A model generated the notes under the pieces. The model searched no databases and had not been told where the DNA came from. It saw only the letters and a list, made by a program, of their open reading frames with translations. Of a stretch of 64,000 nt of DNA, positions 18,846 through 26,756 are shown piece after piece (within the stretch, counting starts at the first letter, position 1; the number at the start of each line of letters is the position of its first letter). The stretch covers positions 20,695 through 84,694 of the forward strand of contig JBASWL010000220.1 of NCBI GenBank assembly GCA_049276455.1, read 5' to 3'. The translations under genes were made by a program, and so were the position numbers. The stretch is from Georgfuchsia sp049276455 (GTDB lineage: Bacteria; Pseudomonadota; Gammaproteobacteria; Burkholderiales; Rhodocyclaceae).

Positions 18846-20078
18846 ATGCATCCAACGCTTACCAAACAGCACGAACGGTATTTCCTGCTCACTCTCGCGG
18901 GCATACAGTTCAGTCACATCCTGGACTTCATGATCATGATGCCGCTGGGGCCAATTCTGATGGCTGCGTTCGGTATAGGCGCGTACGAGTTCGGTTTGCT
19001 CGTTGCGTCATACAGCTTCAGTGCGGCCATATCCGGGTTACTCGCAGCAACGTTTGTCGATCGTTTTGAACGCAAGCGTTTGCTACTGATGGTGTTTGCC
19101 CTGTTTGGCCTGGCCACACTGGCTTGTGGACTCGCTTCAGGCTATAGCATCCTGCTCGTTGCCCGCGGCCTGGCTGGGGCCTTTGGCGGAATAATGGGGG
19201 CATTAGTTCAAACCATGGTGGGTGACGTCATTCCCTACGAAAGGCGAGCCAAAGCCAGCGGTACAGTGTCGGCTGCATTTTCCATTTCGTCCGTCGCAGG
19301 CGTACCGCTATCGCTATGGCTGGCAAACCATTTCCAGTGGCGCGCACCCTTCATTTTCATCGCCATTCTCACGATTCTGTTCATATTCATCGGCCTACGC
19401 TTCCTGCCGGAAATGCGCCATCATTTGAGCGCAGAAAAACGCGCCCATCCCTTCTCTTCGATATTCGAAGTATTGCGAGACATTAACCATATGAATGCAT
19501 TGCTGTATTCTGCGCTTATCATTTTTTCCGGCTTCACAGTTATTCCCTACATCACCATTTATTCCGTAGGCAACGTCGGCATCTCGCCACGCGACATCCC
19601 TCTCGTCTATCTGGTCGGAGGCATAGCGACACTTTTCACTGTGCGGCAAATTGGGCATTGGGCGGATCTGCGTGGCAAGGCCAAGGTCTTTCGCCTGGTT
19701 GCGGCAAGCGCGATATTGCCTCTAATAGTGGTTACCCACATTGGAGTCATACCGCTGTGGGCGTGGGTAGGCTGCACCACCGCATTCTTTGTCTTGGTCT
19801 CTGGGCGCATGATTCCCGCGAGAGCCATCATTACCTCTGCGGCACAACCCAAACTGCGCGGCACATTCATGTCGCTCAACGCTACAGTGCAATCCCTTGC
19901 GATGGGACTGGCGACATCTCTGGCAGGCTTCATGATCACACAAGACAATTCGGGCAAGCTCGTTGGATACGGATCGGTTGGCTACATAGCAGTAGCAGTA
20001 AATTTGCTGGCAATCTGGTTCGTCGCCCGGATCGCTGTACATGATCAACATGCCGTTGTTCCTGATGCTGTGCCGTAA
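18846..20078 (+). CDS. Major facilitator superfamily transporter (drug/sugar efflux type)
   Basis: 410 residues with twelve hydrophobic stretches. The loop 2-3 motif of MFS exporters is seen as ATFVDRFERKRLLL, and segment 5 carries the antiporter-type GTVSAAFSISSVAGVPLSLW. This resembles AraJ/YdhP-type efflux proteins. The substrate cannot be told. It begins 15 bp after pabBC but base use looks lower in GC than that gene, so it may be a later neighbour rather than part of folate synthesis. The 3' end abuts the VanZ-like gene. Confidence 0.82.
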   Translation: MHPTLTKQHERYFLLTLAGIQFSHILDFMIMMPLGPILMAAFGIGAYEFGLLVASYSFSAAISGLLAATFVDRFERKRLLLMVFALFGLATLACGLASGYSILLVARGLAGAFGGIMGALVQTMVGDVIPYERRAKASGTVSAAFSISSVAGVPLSLWLANHFQWRAPFIFIAILTILFIFIGLRFLPEMRHHLSAEKRAHPFSSIFEVLRDINHMNALLYSALIIFSGFTVIPYITIYSVGNVGISPRDIPLVYLVGGIATLFTVRQIGHWADLRGKAKVFRLVAASAILPLIVVTHIGVIPLWAWVGCTTAFFVLVSGRMIPARAIITSAAQPKLRGTFMSLNATVQSLAMGLATSLAGFMITQDNSGKLVGYGSVGYIAVAVNLLAIWFVARIAVHDQHAVVPDAVP

Positions 20079-20082
20079 TAGC

Positions 20083-20514
20083 ATGCGCATTATCATCAAG
20101 TACGGTCAAGCAATGCGAGGCACTTTCTCCCGGATTCTGTTTGCCCCAAATCTGCAAAAACCGTGCGGCCGCTGTGCAATCGCCTTGTACCTGACGATGC
20201 TTGTCATCGGGTCTATTCCTGGGGCACGTGCTGAGATTGGGCTATTCGCTTCGGGGGTGGTGTTGCATTCGATTGCGTATGCAATACTGACTTTCCTGTT
20301 ATTCGTGGGAAGTGGCGGCAACAGGGTCAGTCGTACTATCAAATCAGCATTGACAGTTATCGCAATGGGCGCATTCGATGAGTACGTCCAGGGTTTTTTC
20401 CCCTACCGCACAAATTCCTTGACGGACTGGATGGTCGATTCTGTAGTGGGGATAGTCACGTCGGGGATGCTCTTGATGTTTTCTCCCCCCACAGACAGAT
20501 CCCAAGTAAGGTAA
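20083..20514 (+). CDS. VanZ-like membrane protein
   Basis: About 143 residues with four hydrophobic segments. The VanZ-family signature is visible as DEYVQGFFPYRTNSLTDW, with the acidic-Q-F-P-R-S-D pattern seen in that family. VanZ of enterococci gives low-level teicoplanin resistance; proteobacterial members have no assigned role. Start uncertain: ATG at 20041 overlaps the MFS gene, 20083 and 20113 are both free of overlap, and none has a strong ribosome site. Confidence 0.72.
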   Translation: MRIIIKYGQAMRGTFSRILFAPNLQKPCGRCAIALYLTMLVIGSIPGARAEIGLFASGVVLHSIAYAILTFLLFVGSGGNRVSRTIKSALTVIAMGAFDEYVQGFFPYRTNSLTDWMVDSVVGIVTSGMLLMFSPPTDRSQVR

Positions 20515-20522
20515 GTACCCAA

Positions 20523-20546
20523 CGGCTACCCGATTATGGGTAGCCG
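20523..20546. terminator. 9-bp perfect hairpin after the VanZ-like gene
   Basis: CGGCTACCC-gattat-GGGTAGCCG, nine perfect base pairs with a 6-base loop, starts 8 bp after the VanZ stop. No T tract follows on either strand. It may stop transcription with help, or protect mRNA ends. Confidence 0.45.
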
Positions 20547-20591
20547 GAATTACCGCATACTCGTATTCGCAAACAGAGAAGGGAAATAATT

Positions 20592-21032
20592 TTGCAAGCG
20601 CTTTCCGGTATCAACAGCGTAGCCCACGTTATCCAACTTGCTGTGGCACCGGTGTTCCTGCTCACCGGTGTCGGCGCAATTCTCTCGGTTCTGGTCAATC
20701 GCCTGGGACGGGTAGTGGATCGCTTTCGCGTACTGGATAGCAACCTGCCGCATGCACACGAAGGCGCACTGGTTACGACTCAGATCGAAATGACCATTCT
20801 TGAGCGCCGCGCCCGCTTTATCCACTGGGCAATCGGGTTGTGCACAGGCTGCGCGCTACTGGTCTGCATTCTCATCGCCACCCTGTTCGTCAGCTCGATC
20901 ACTGAAGCGGAAATGGGCAATATCATCGCAGCACTTTTCGTCACGGCCATGTTATTGCTTGTAGTCGGATTACTCTGCTTCCTGCGCGAGATCGCGCTAG
21001 CCACAGGCAGCATCCATGTAGCACCGCACTGA
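20592..21032 (+). CDS. DUF2721 membrane protein
   Basis: 146 residues beginning at a TTG codon (20592) with a good ribosome site GAGAAGGGA nine bases upstream; no ATG would give the conserved N-terminus. Three membrane helices are expected. The motif VAPVFLLTGVGAILSVL followed by NRLGRVVDR is typical of DUF2721. Function unknown. It stands alone between the hairpin at 20523 and the hemerythrin gene. Confidence 0.82.
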   Translation: MQALSGINSVAHVIQLAVAPVFLLTGVGAILSVLVNRLGRVVDRFRVLDSNLPHAHEGALVTTQIEMTILERRARFIHWAIGLCTGCALLVCILIATLFVSSITEAEMGNIIAALFVTAMLLLVVGLLCFLREIALATGSIHVAPH

Positions 21033-21142
21033 CATTTATTAACAAATCTCCAGTGAGCATTCAACCACCCGGCACTTAGAATACTGAATTTCAACCAGCC
21101 AGAAAGTGTCTACTGATGCTGGGGCAATTCAAGGAACACCTG

Positions 21143-21667
21143 ATGACTGAAGATTGCAAAATTGTTACACCAAAGACTTCGCGGTCTACAGACACAAGTC
21201 CTGCCAGCGAACTTGATCCTTCATCGCAAAGAGACCGCATACCGCCACTGCAGTATGCCGAATGGTCAGACCGCTTTGAACTTGGCATCCCACGGATCGA
21301 TCAGCAGCACAGAAAGTTTTTCGATTTGGCGGCAAGTTTCAACGACGAGAGCAACGAGGTGCGTGTGCTAAAAACGCTGGCAACTCTCGGCGATTACATT
21401 CGAATACATCTGCGAGATGAAGAAGCCCTGATGGCTGCTGCGCATTACCCTGGTCTGGAGGTGCATTGCCGCCTGCACGATAATTTACGTCAGATGCTTT
21501 CCGCTTTGCTGGGGCGAGCGCGCCAGATGACGCTGGACGAAATAGCCGGGGAAGTCAAATACCTCGTTAATGGCTGGTTCTCTCAACATATCGTCACGGC
21601 GGATCAGGAATTCGCTCCCTATGTGGTGAGCGAACATCCTTCACGGCCGCGGGACATTGCTGGCTAG
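21143..21667 (+). CDS. Bacteriohemerythrin
   Basis: 174 residues from the ATG at 21143, which has AAGGAA upstream; an ATG at 21116 would add nine residues. After a polar leader of about 40 residues comes a hemerythrin fold. The diiron ligands can be placed: His in RIDQQHRKFF, His in IRIHLRDEE with its Glu, two His in EVHCRLHDNL, His in WFSQHIV and Asp in TADQEF. It would bind oxygen (or sense oxygen/NO) at a non-haem diiron centre in the cytosol. Such proteins are common in microaerophilic denitrifiers. It is convergent with hfq. Confidence 0.9.
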   Translation: MTEDCKIVTPKTSRSTDTSPASELDPSSQRDRIPPLQYAEWSDRFELGIPRIDQQHRKFFDLAASFNDESNEVRVLKTLATLGDYIRIHLRDEEALMAAAHYPGLEVHCRLHDNLRQMLSALLGRARQMTLDEIAGEVKYLVNGWFSQHIVTADQEFAPYVVSEHPSRPRDIAG

Positions 21668-21796
21668 ATTTACTCAATCGTCCCGCGCCAGTTCAGCGCA
21701 AGACCAAGCAGTCAGCGCATGGTCTGCAGGCTTGCCAAGAACAAACCTGATCAGCGTTTCCTCAAGGCATCCGGAAAGCTGCGATCAAATCAGGCT

Positions 21797-22033
21797 TTAT
21801 TCAGCACCGGCTTCCTGAGCGATGTTAACCGGGCGCGCCGGCACGATTGTCGAAATCGCATGTTTGTAGACCATCTGAGTGATCGCGCTCCTGAGCAGAA
21901 CCACATACTGATCGAAGGATTCCACTTGGCCTTGAAGCTTGATGCCATTGACGAGAAACATCGATACCGGAATCTGCTCGCGGCGCAACAGGTTAAGAAA
22001 CAGGTCTTGTAAATTTTGCCCTTTGTTTGCCAT
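21797..22033 (-). CDS. hfq: RNA chaperone Hfq, solitary copy
   Basis: 78 residues, the right size for Hfq. Sm1 and Sm2 motifs are clear (VNGIKLQGQVESFDQYVVLL and YKHAISTIVPARPVN). The proximal-face Gln near the N-terminus and the YKH motif are kept. Two binding positions differ from E. coli: the distal-face Tyr25 is Phe (SMFLVNG) and the rim Arg19 is Gln (LLRREQIP). The usual neighbours miaA, der and hflX are absent; the gene sits between a hemerythrin and a radical SAM gene. It may be the only hfq moved, or a second copy. Confidence 0.93.
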   Translation of the reverse strand: MANKGQNLQDLFLNLLRREQIPVSMFLVNGIKLQGQVESFDQYVVLLRSAITQMVYKHAISTIVPARPVNIAQEAGAE

Positions 22034-22463
22034 GTGTTGCCCTTGCTTAAAGTGGATTCAGGTTGGCAAATGTAATGCATTTGCCAGTGTTTCGAACGAA
22101 AAAATCAACTGCCGTAGAACATGGCCAGGCAAAAAATCGATTGAGTAAGCGCCGAACAAGTCCATCTTTGCGAGCCCGACAGGATACATTTGACTGCAAG
22201 CCGCTGATTTTTTGCAATAACTAGATAAATTTTCTGCCCACCACACATGACTTGCGGCAAAAGGCTCACGATGATGGGACACAGACCTTATCTGTGTTCT
22301 CCCGGATTTTGCATCAAAACCAAAAACTATTGCCAGCAACCTCACGAGTCAAACCACTTTTTATGTGTGGTTTTATCAAGGCTGACACAGGTACCAAGAC
22401 AATAGTAGTATCGGCAAATCCGGTTCCCCCGCCGGGGTCAACACAACCACCGCAGGAGTGGCA
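22034..22463. promoter_or_regulatory. Leader region of the radical SAM gene with stacked inverted repeats
   Basis: 430 bp serve as the divergent control region for hfq and the radical SAM gene. Perfect inverted repeats are ACACAGA-n5-TCTGTGT (22279-22297) and AAACCAC-n9-GTGGTTT (22351-22373), with a CCCC/GGGG stem near 22425-22440. The first has the size and symmetry of a CRP/FNR-family site, but its half-site is not the FNR TTGAT, so the regulator is unknown. The ribosome site AGGAG is at 22454-22458. Confidence 0.4.
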
Positions 22464-23573
22464 ATGTCAGCAAAAAATGAAGAATTCATCCCCAAGTGGC
22501 TAGCCTGGGAAACAACCCAGCGCTGCAATCTCAAGTGTGTGCACTGCCGTTGCTCATCGGACATGCTGTCGTCCGAGGGAGATTTTTCAACGGAAGAAGC
22601 CTTCCGGCTTATCGACGACATTTGCGAAGTCAGCAAGCCCGTCATGGTGCTCTCTGGGGGAGAACCCTTGCTGCGCAAGGATATCTTCGAGATTGCCCGC
22701 TACGGCACCACCAAGGGTCTGCGCATGTGCATGGCCACCAACGGCATGCTGATCACGGACGAGGTCTGCCGCAAGATGATCGAAGCCGACATCAAGATGG
22801 TTTCCTTGTCGCTTGACGGCTCCTGTGCGGCAATTCACGATGATTTTCGCGCATCGCCAGGCGCCTTTGCCGGCGTGGTGCGCGGCGCCGAGACACTCAA
22901 GCGCAACGGCATCAAGTTCCTGATCAATTCCTCATTTACCAAGCGCAACCAGCACGACATCGGCGCCACCTTCAAGACCGCCAAATCTCTCGGCGCTACT
23001 GCCTGGTACATGTTCATGATCGTGCCCACCGGCCGCGGCGAGGACATCATGAGCGAACTCATCACCAAGGAAGATTACGAGGAAATTCTCTCCTGGCATT
23101 ACCAGCAGGAGAAGATCGAGGACGAGATCCTCATGCGCCCGACCTGTGCGCCCCACTATTACCGCATCGTGCCGCAGATCGCCAAGGCCGAAGGGGAAAA
23201 GTTCAAGCGCCGCTCGCTGACTTTTTCCACCGGCGGCGGCAAGGGCTGCATTGCCGCGCAGACCATCTGTCTCATCGATTGCTTCGGCAACCTCAAGCCC
23301 TGCTCCTATTTCCACTCCTCGGTGGGCAATGTCAAGCAGGTCAAGTTCAAGGATCTCTGGTTCAACTCCAAGGTCTTCAACGAGCTGCGCGATTTCAAGA
23401 AATACACCGGCAAGTGCGGCGAGTGCGAGTACATCAACGTCTGCGGCGGTTGTCGCGCCCGCGCCGACGCGGTGTATGGCGACTACCTGGCCGAGGAACC
23501 GTTCTGCAACTACATCCCGGTCAAAACCCGCAAGCGCATGGAAAAGGAAGCAACAATAAATTTCGTCAAGTGA
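22464..23573 (+). CDS. Radical SAM/SPASM protein, NirJ/AhbD-like
   Basis: 369 residues from the ATG at 22464, just after AGGAG. The radical SAM cluster is Cys21, Cys25 and Cys28 (TQRCNLKCVHCRC), followed by the SAM-binding LSGGEPLLRKD. The C-terminal SPASM domain has Cys residues in ICLIDCFGNLKPCSYF and CGECEYINVCGGCRARAD, enough for an auxiliary 4Fe-4S cluster. The layout resembles the tetrapyrrole side-chain enzymes NirJ (haem d1) and AhbD (alternative haem route). It could equally be a peptide maturase, though no precursor peptide is seen nearby. The position beside the nar genes favours a link to anaerobic metabolism; function unproven. Confidence 0.8.
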   Translation: MSAKNEEFIPKWLAWETTQRCNLKCVHCRCSSDMLSSEGDFSTEEAFRLIDDICEVSKPVMVLSGGEPLLRKDIFEIARYGTTKGLRMCMATNGMLITDEVCRKMIEADIKMVSLSLDGSCAAIHDDFRASPGAFAGVVRGAETLKRNGIKFLINSSFTKRNQHDIGATFKTAKSLGATAWYMFMIVPTGRGEDIMSELITKEDYEEILSWHYQQEKIEDEILMRPTCAPHYYRIVPQIAKAEGEKFKRRSLTFSTGGGKGCIAAQTICLIDCFGNLKPCSYFHSSVGNVKQVKFKDLWFNSKVFNELRDFKKYTGKCGECEYINVCGGCRARADAVYGDYLAEEPFCNYIPVKTRKRMEKEATINFVK

Positions 23574-23587
23574 GGAAAACCTGTACT

Positions 23588-23632
23588 GCCGTTTCCGTCT
23601 AGGCTACCGCAAAGGAAACGGCGGGCTGTTTT
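23588..23632 (+). terminator. Terminator-like hairpin between the radical SAM and CBS genes
   Basis: GCCGTTTCC (23588-23596) pairs perfectly with GGAAACGGC (23614-23622), then GGGCTGTTTTGT follows on the + strand. It overlaps the last codons of the convergent CBS gene, so the stem is partly coding on the - strand. Confidence 0.5.
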
Positions 23633-24048
23633 GTCTGGGCCAGCCGACTTTGTACTGCACGCAGAATGTCAAAGCGCGTAATGGCGCCCACCACGCGGCC
23701 ATTCTCCACCACCGGGAAGCGTCGATAGGGCACTTCGAGGAAGAGTCCTGCGGCGTAATAGATGTCCATATCGGGTGGAATGGACTGCACTGCGGAAGCC
23801 TTGGTCATGAAGTCTTTCACCCGCCCCTTGGGTAGGACGCAGTCCGCGTCCCCCAGCGTGAGTAGCTTGATGCAATCGAGTTCTGTGAGCATACCCAGCA
23901 ACTCTCCCTTGCTGTTGACCACGGGTGCGCCGGTAACCCGTTTTTGCAACAGGAATTTAACCGCTTCCATAATATCTGTCTCTGGCGACAGGGTATCGAC
24001 ATAGTCGTCCATAAATTCCCGGACAGAAGGTAGATGGTGCATGGTCAT
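23599..24048 (-). CDS. CBS-pair domain protein
   Basis: 149 residues made almost wholly of two CBS motifs (about 10-65 and 75-135), with no attached enzyme or channel. The ATG at 24048 has AGGAGG six bases upstream. Recognisable segments are RVTGAPVVNSKGELLGMLTE and RRFPVVENGRVVGAITRFD. CBS pairs bind adenine nucleotides such as AMP, ATP or SAM and act as energy sensors. It follows the unknown acidic protein by 54 bp on the same strand and is the last gene of the - strand nar region. The partner is unknown. Confidence 0.87.
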   Translation of the reverse strand: MTMHHLPSVREFMDDYVDTLSPETDIMEAVKFLLQKRVTGAPVVNSKGELLGMLTELDCIKLLTLGDADCVLPKGRVKDFMTKASAVQSIPPDMDIYYAAGLFLEVPYRRFPVVENGRVVGAITRFDILRAVQSRLAQTKQPAVSFAVA

Positions 24049-24102
24049 ATCAACCTCCTCGCATGTAACGCCGGCATTGCGGCAGGCGGTAACCGATGAT
24101 GC

Positions 24103-24576
24103 CTAGTGCTCGTAGCGGGCAGCTATCTCTTGGCTGGCCTGATGCAATGCGAGGCAAAATTCCTGTCGAAGCGCCCCCTCATTCACCTGATCCCAGTGCA
24201 GACCACATAGGTTGAGGGCAGTCTGCATGGACTCGGCAAAAGATTCTTCGTCATAATCAACGTCTTCGCTGTCGATCGCCTTCTGATAACGATCGGCAAA
24301 CGTCTCTGCCGCCAACCCGGCCAACTGCTGCAGGATCAAATCGATATCGGCGGGATTCACCTTAAGCTCCGCCTCCATGCCCTCCTCATTCTCGCCCGGC
24401 TCCCAAGCCCCGAGGATGACAAGTAGTCCGGTCAAATCGGCGACCTCATTCATCAGCCGTTCAACATTGACATTGGCACTGTCCGTTACCCACACCCGGC
24501 GTGGCAAGCCATGCTCGAGATAGACATCGCCGCAGGTCGGCAAGCTCATCCATCCATTCAAAAAAGCGCGTCCCAT
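24103..24576 (-). CDS. Unknown acidic protein in the nar region
   Basis: 157 residues from the ATG at 24576, which has GGAGGAG seven bases upstream (a further ATG at 24591 lacks one). I do not recognise it. It has no signal peptide or membrane segment. The N-terminal third is mixed (WMSLPTCGDVYLEHGLPRRV). The middle is very acidic (EPGENEEGMEAE, then DSEDVDYDEESFAESM), and the rest looks helical. Two Cys (TCGDV, NLCGL) and a third in EFCLAL are scattered and do not form a cluster motif. It lies between nnrS and the CBS gene, all on one strand. Confidence 0.7.
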   Translation of the reverse strand: MGRAFLNGWMSLPTCGDVYLEHGLPRRVWVTDSANVNVERLMNEVADLTGLLVILGAWEPGENEEGMEAELKVNPADIDLILQQLAGLAAETFADRYQKAIDSEDVDYDEESFAESMQTALNLCGLHWDQVNEGALRQEFCLALHQASQEIAARYEH

Positions 24577-24793
24577 GGTGATCTCCTCCATTTGGTTCGC
24601 AACAGCTGTAATGACGATTCCCGCGTCACCACAATCAACACTATCTGGTTTCTTTATAGCTCGTGGCTGGTGTAAGGCAAATCAGGAAAGGCCTGCTCAC
24701 AGCGGGTCTGGCCAAACGCGGCTACTGATAGTGGCCAAAAAAGCCAGATTGCATAGAAGTCTGTCGCGATATGCTCGATGCGTATCAGAACAA

Positions 24794-25957
24794 CTAGTGC
24801 ACTTTACCATCCACGCGCGCTTGCATCAGAAAAGGGATGTAGCGCCAGCCAAGCAACGCGAAACTGGCAAACCAGCACACCGCCGAGATATCGACCCAGC
24901 GCAGATAGAGGGCCGGGGAAAACTGCGGTGCGATGATGCGCAGGACGAAGGCAGCCATCATGATCCATAGCGCCAGTTTATCGCGCCCATCAAACACCAC
25001 TTTGCGACCGGTATGGCCGTTGCAGATGCGAATCAGCATGGCCGGAATGATCAAACCCATGACGCCGAAAGTAAACACATGCACCGAGACGCTGCCCACC
25101 CAGGCGGCGGGATGCAGAATGCCGGCAAAAATGACCAGCAGTTGCGCGGCGAGCGCCAGATAGCCAAGGTACATGATGCCGATATCAAGCCGGCGCAGGG
25201 CCAGTTGCGGTTTCCAGAACATCAGGCGCAACAGGAGCAGCAGGGCGAGCAGCAGCGCAATCACGGCGGCCAGCCATTGCGGCAGGAGGCTTTCGAAGAC
25301 GAATGCCAGCGCCAGCAGCTTGATCGACCAGTCGAGCAGGTTGTTGCGCAGGATATCGGCCTGGAACACGCCCTTCATGAATTGCGTCAGCGTGCGTTCG
25401 AGCATGACCAGAAAAGCCATGCGGAACAGTCCCAGCGTCATGCTGTAGCCGACGGCGGACCAGGACTGGCTCAACAGCAGATTCTTGGCGAGCAGGAATG
25501 CGGGCAGGACAAGCAAAAAGAACAGGTTGCCGGTGCGATAGCTATCGGTTTCGCGGTGGCGCAGCAGCGTCCATAGCAGCATGGCGATGATTGCCACGAG
25601 GAAAAAATTGTTTGTAACGGCAAAGAGCAATGGCGACAGGCTACCCGCGAACCACATGCCGGCACGTTCGATGAGCCAGGCGGCAACCAGCAGGATCAGC
25701 GCGTTGCCGTGATAGCCGCGAATGCCCACCCAGTTCTTGGTCGACGTGAGCAGGAATCCGCCCAGTACGCTCCAGCCGAAGCCAAAGAACATTTCGTGCG
25801 CATGCCATTGCACTACGCTGAACGGCATCGCCGGCAGCGTCAGCGCGCCGGAGAACACCAGCGCCCAAAGAATGGGCAGCGCCATTCCGGCAAGAAAGGC
25901 GAGGGTAAAGAAGGGGCGGAAACCTGCGAGCCAGAGTGGATGTTCAGAAATTTTAAT
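24794..25957 (-). CDS. nnrS: NnrS family membrane protein, apparent ATT start
   Basis: 387 residues and about twelve hydrophobic helices. NnrS proteins are haem- and copper-containing membrane proteins that protect against nitric oxide stress. The family's N-terminal motif FRPFF is encoded in LAGFRPFFTLAFLAG, which lies upstream of the first ATG (25885). The only stop before it in this frame is at 25961-25963, so translation must begin at an ATT (25957) or a nearby ATT/ATA. AAAGGAA stands seven bases before the ATT at 25957. The later WHAHEMFFGFGWSVLGGFL segment is also typical. It follows narI by 76 bp. Confidence 0.85.
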   Translation of the reverse strand: MKISEHPLWLAGFRPFFTLAFLAGMALPILWALVFSGALTLPAMPFSVVQWHAHEMFFGFGWSVLGGFLLTSTKNWVGIRGYHGNALILLVAAWLIERAGMWFAGSLSPLLFAVTNNFFLVAIIAMLLWTLLRHRETDSYRTGNLFFLLVLPAFLLAKNLLLSQSWSAVGYSMTLGLFRMAFLVMLERTLTQFMKGVFQADILRNNLLDWSIKLLALAFVFESLLPQWLAAVIALLLALLLLLRLMFWKPQLALRRLDIGIMYLGYLALAAQLLVIFAGILHPAAWVGSVSVHVFTFGVMGLIIPAMLIRICNGHTGRKVVFDGRDKLALWIMMAAFVLRIIAPQFSPALYLRWVDISAVCWFASFALLGWRYIPFLMQARVDGKVH

Positions 25958-26007
25958 TATTTAATTCCTTTGCATCCAGGAGGGTCTGCTCAAGTTTCGG
26001 CATGGGC

Positions 26008-26023
26008 GGCCCTCTTCAGGGCC
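26008..26023 (-). other. Small intercistronic hairpin between narI and nnrS
   Basis: GGCCCT-cttc-AGGGCC, six perfect pairs with a four-base loop, placed 11 bp after narI. No T run follows on the - strand, so mRNA protection or partial attenuation is more likely than full termination. Confidence 0.35.
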
Positions 26024-26033
26024 TGGCCCCGGA

Positions 26034-26756
26034 CTATTGTGGCAGGTTGTGGCCAGCAGGCAGATTCAGACGGCGGGCACGCACCATCTGATAGGGACGC
26101 ACGAGGTAAGTCAGTGCACCGAAGCCGCTCCAGACATGCACCAGGCGCGTGAATGGAAAGATCAGCGCAATCGTCAGACCAAGGAACAAGTGCAGCTTGA
26201 ACAGGATCGAGACATCGGCCAGGTAATCGGCAGCGCTGCCGCGGAAAGTAACGATGTGTTGTGCCCATTCCACCAGCTTGATCATTTCGCCGCCATTCAT
26301 GTGCTGCAAAGACACCGGAATCGTCAGCAGGCCCAGCGCCAGTTGCGCTGCCAGCAGCAGCAGGATGATGATATCCATCGGCGAACTGTTCTTCAGGATG
26401 CGTACATCGCCCAGACGCCGCTGAGCCAGCAGCAAGGCACCGGTCAGACCCAGGACGCCGCAGGTGCCGCCGCCGTAGATCGCGATCATTTGTTTGTTGA
26501 CCATCGATAGGCCCAGCGTGTGCCAGACCTCCAGCGGCGTCAGCAAGCCACCGATGTGGCCAAAGAAGATGCCCAGCACGCCGATGTGAAACAGGTTGCT
26601 GCCCCAGCGCAGGCTGCCTTGCCGCAACATTTGCGAGGAGTCGCTTTTCCAGGTGTATTGGTCACGGTCGAAACGCAGCATGCTGCCGAGGAAAAAAGCT
26701 GTCAGGCAGAGGTAGGGGTAGTAGCCGAACAGCAGGGTGTTGAGCCAGGAAGTCAT
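26034..26756 (-). CDS. narI: Respiratory nitrate reductase gamma subunit
   Basis: 240 residues, five membrane helices. NarI is the b-type cytochrome that takes electrons from quinol and passes them to NarH. The haem-ligand His residues expected of the family are in FHIGVLGIFFGHIGG near the N-terminal half and in LFKLHLFLGL and TRLVHVWSG near the C-terminus. Its start overlaps the narJ stop by 4 bp. Length is close to the E. coli protein (225). Confidence 0.95.
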   Translation of the reverse strand: MTSWLNTLLFGYYPYLCLTAFFLGSMLRFDRDQYTWKSDSSQMLRQGSLRWGSNLFHIGVLGIFFGHIGGLLTPLEVWHTLGLSMVNKQMIAIYGGGTCGVLGLTGALLLAQRRLGDVRILKNSSPMDIIILLLLAAQLALGLLTIPVSLQHMNGGEMIKLVEWAQHIVTFRGSAADYLADVSILFKLHLFLGLTIALIFPFTRLVHVWSGFGALTYLVRPYQMVRARRLNLPAGHNLPQ

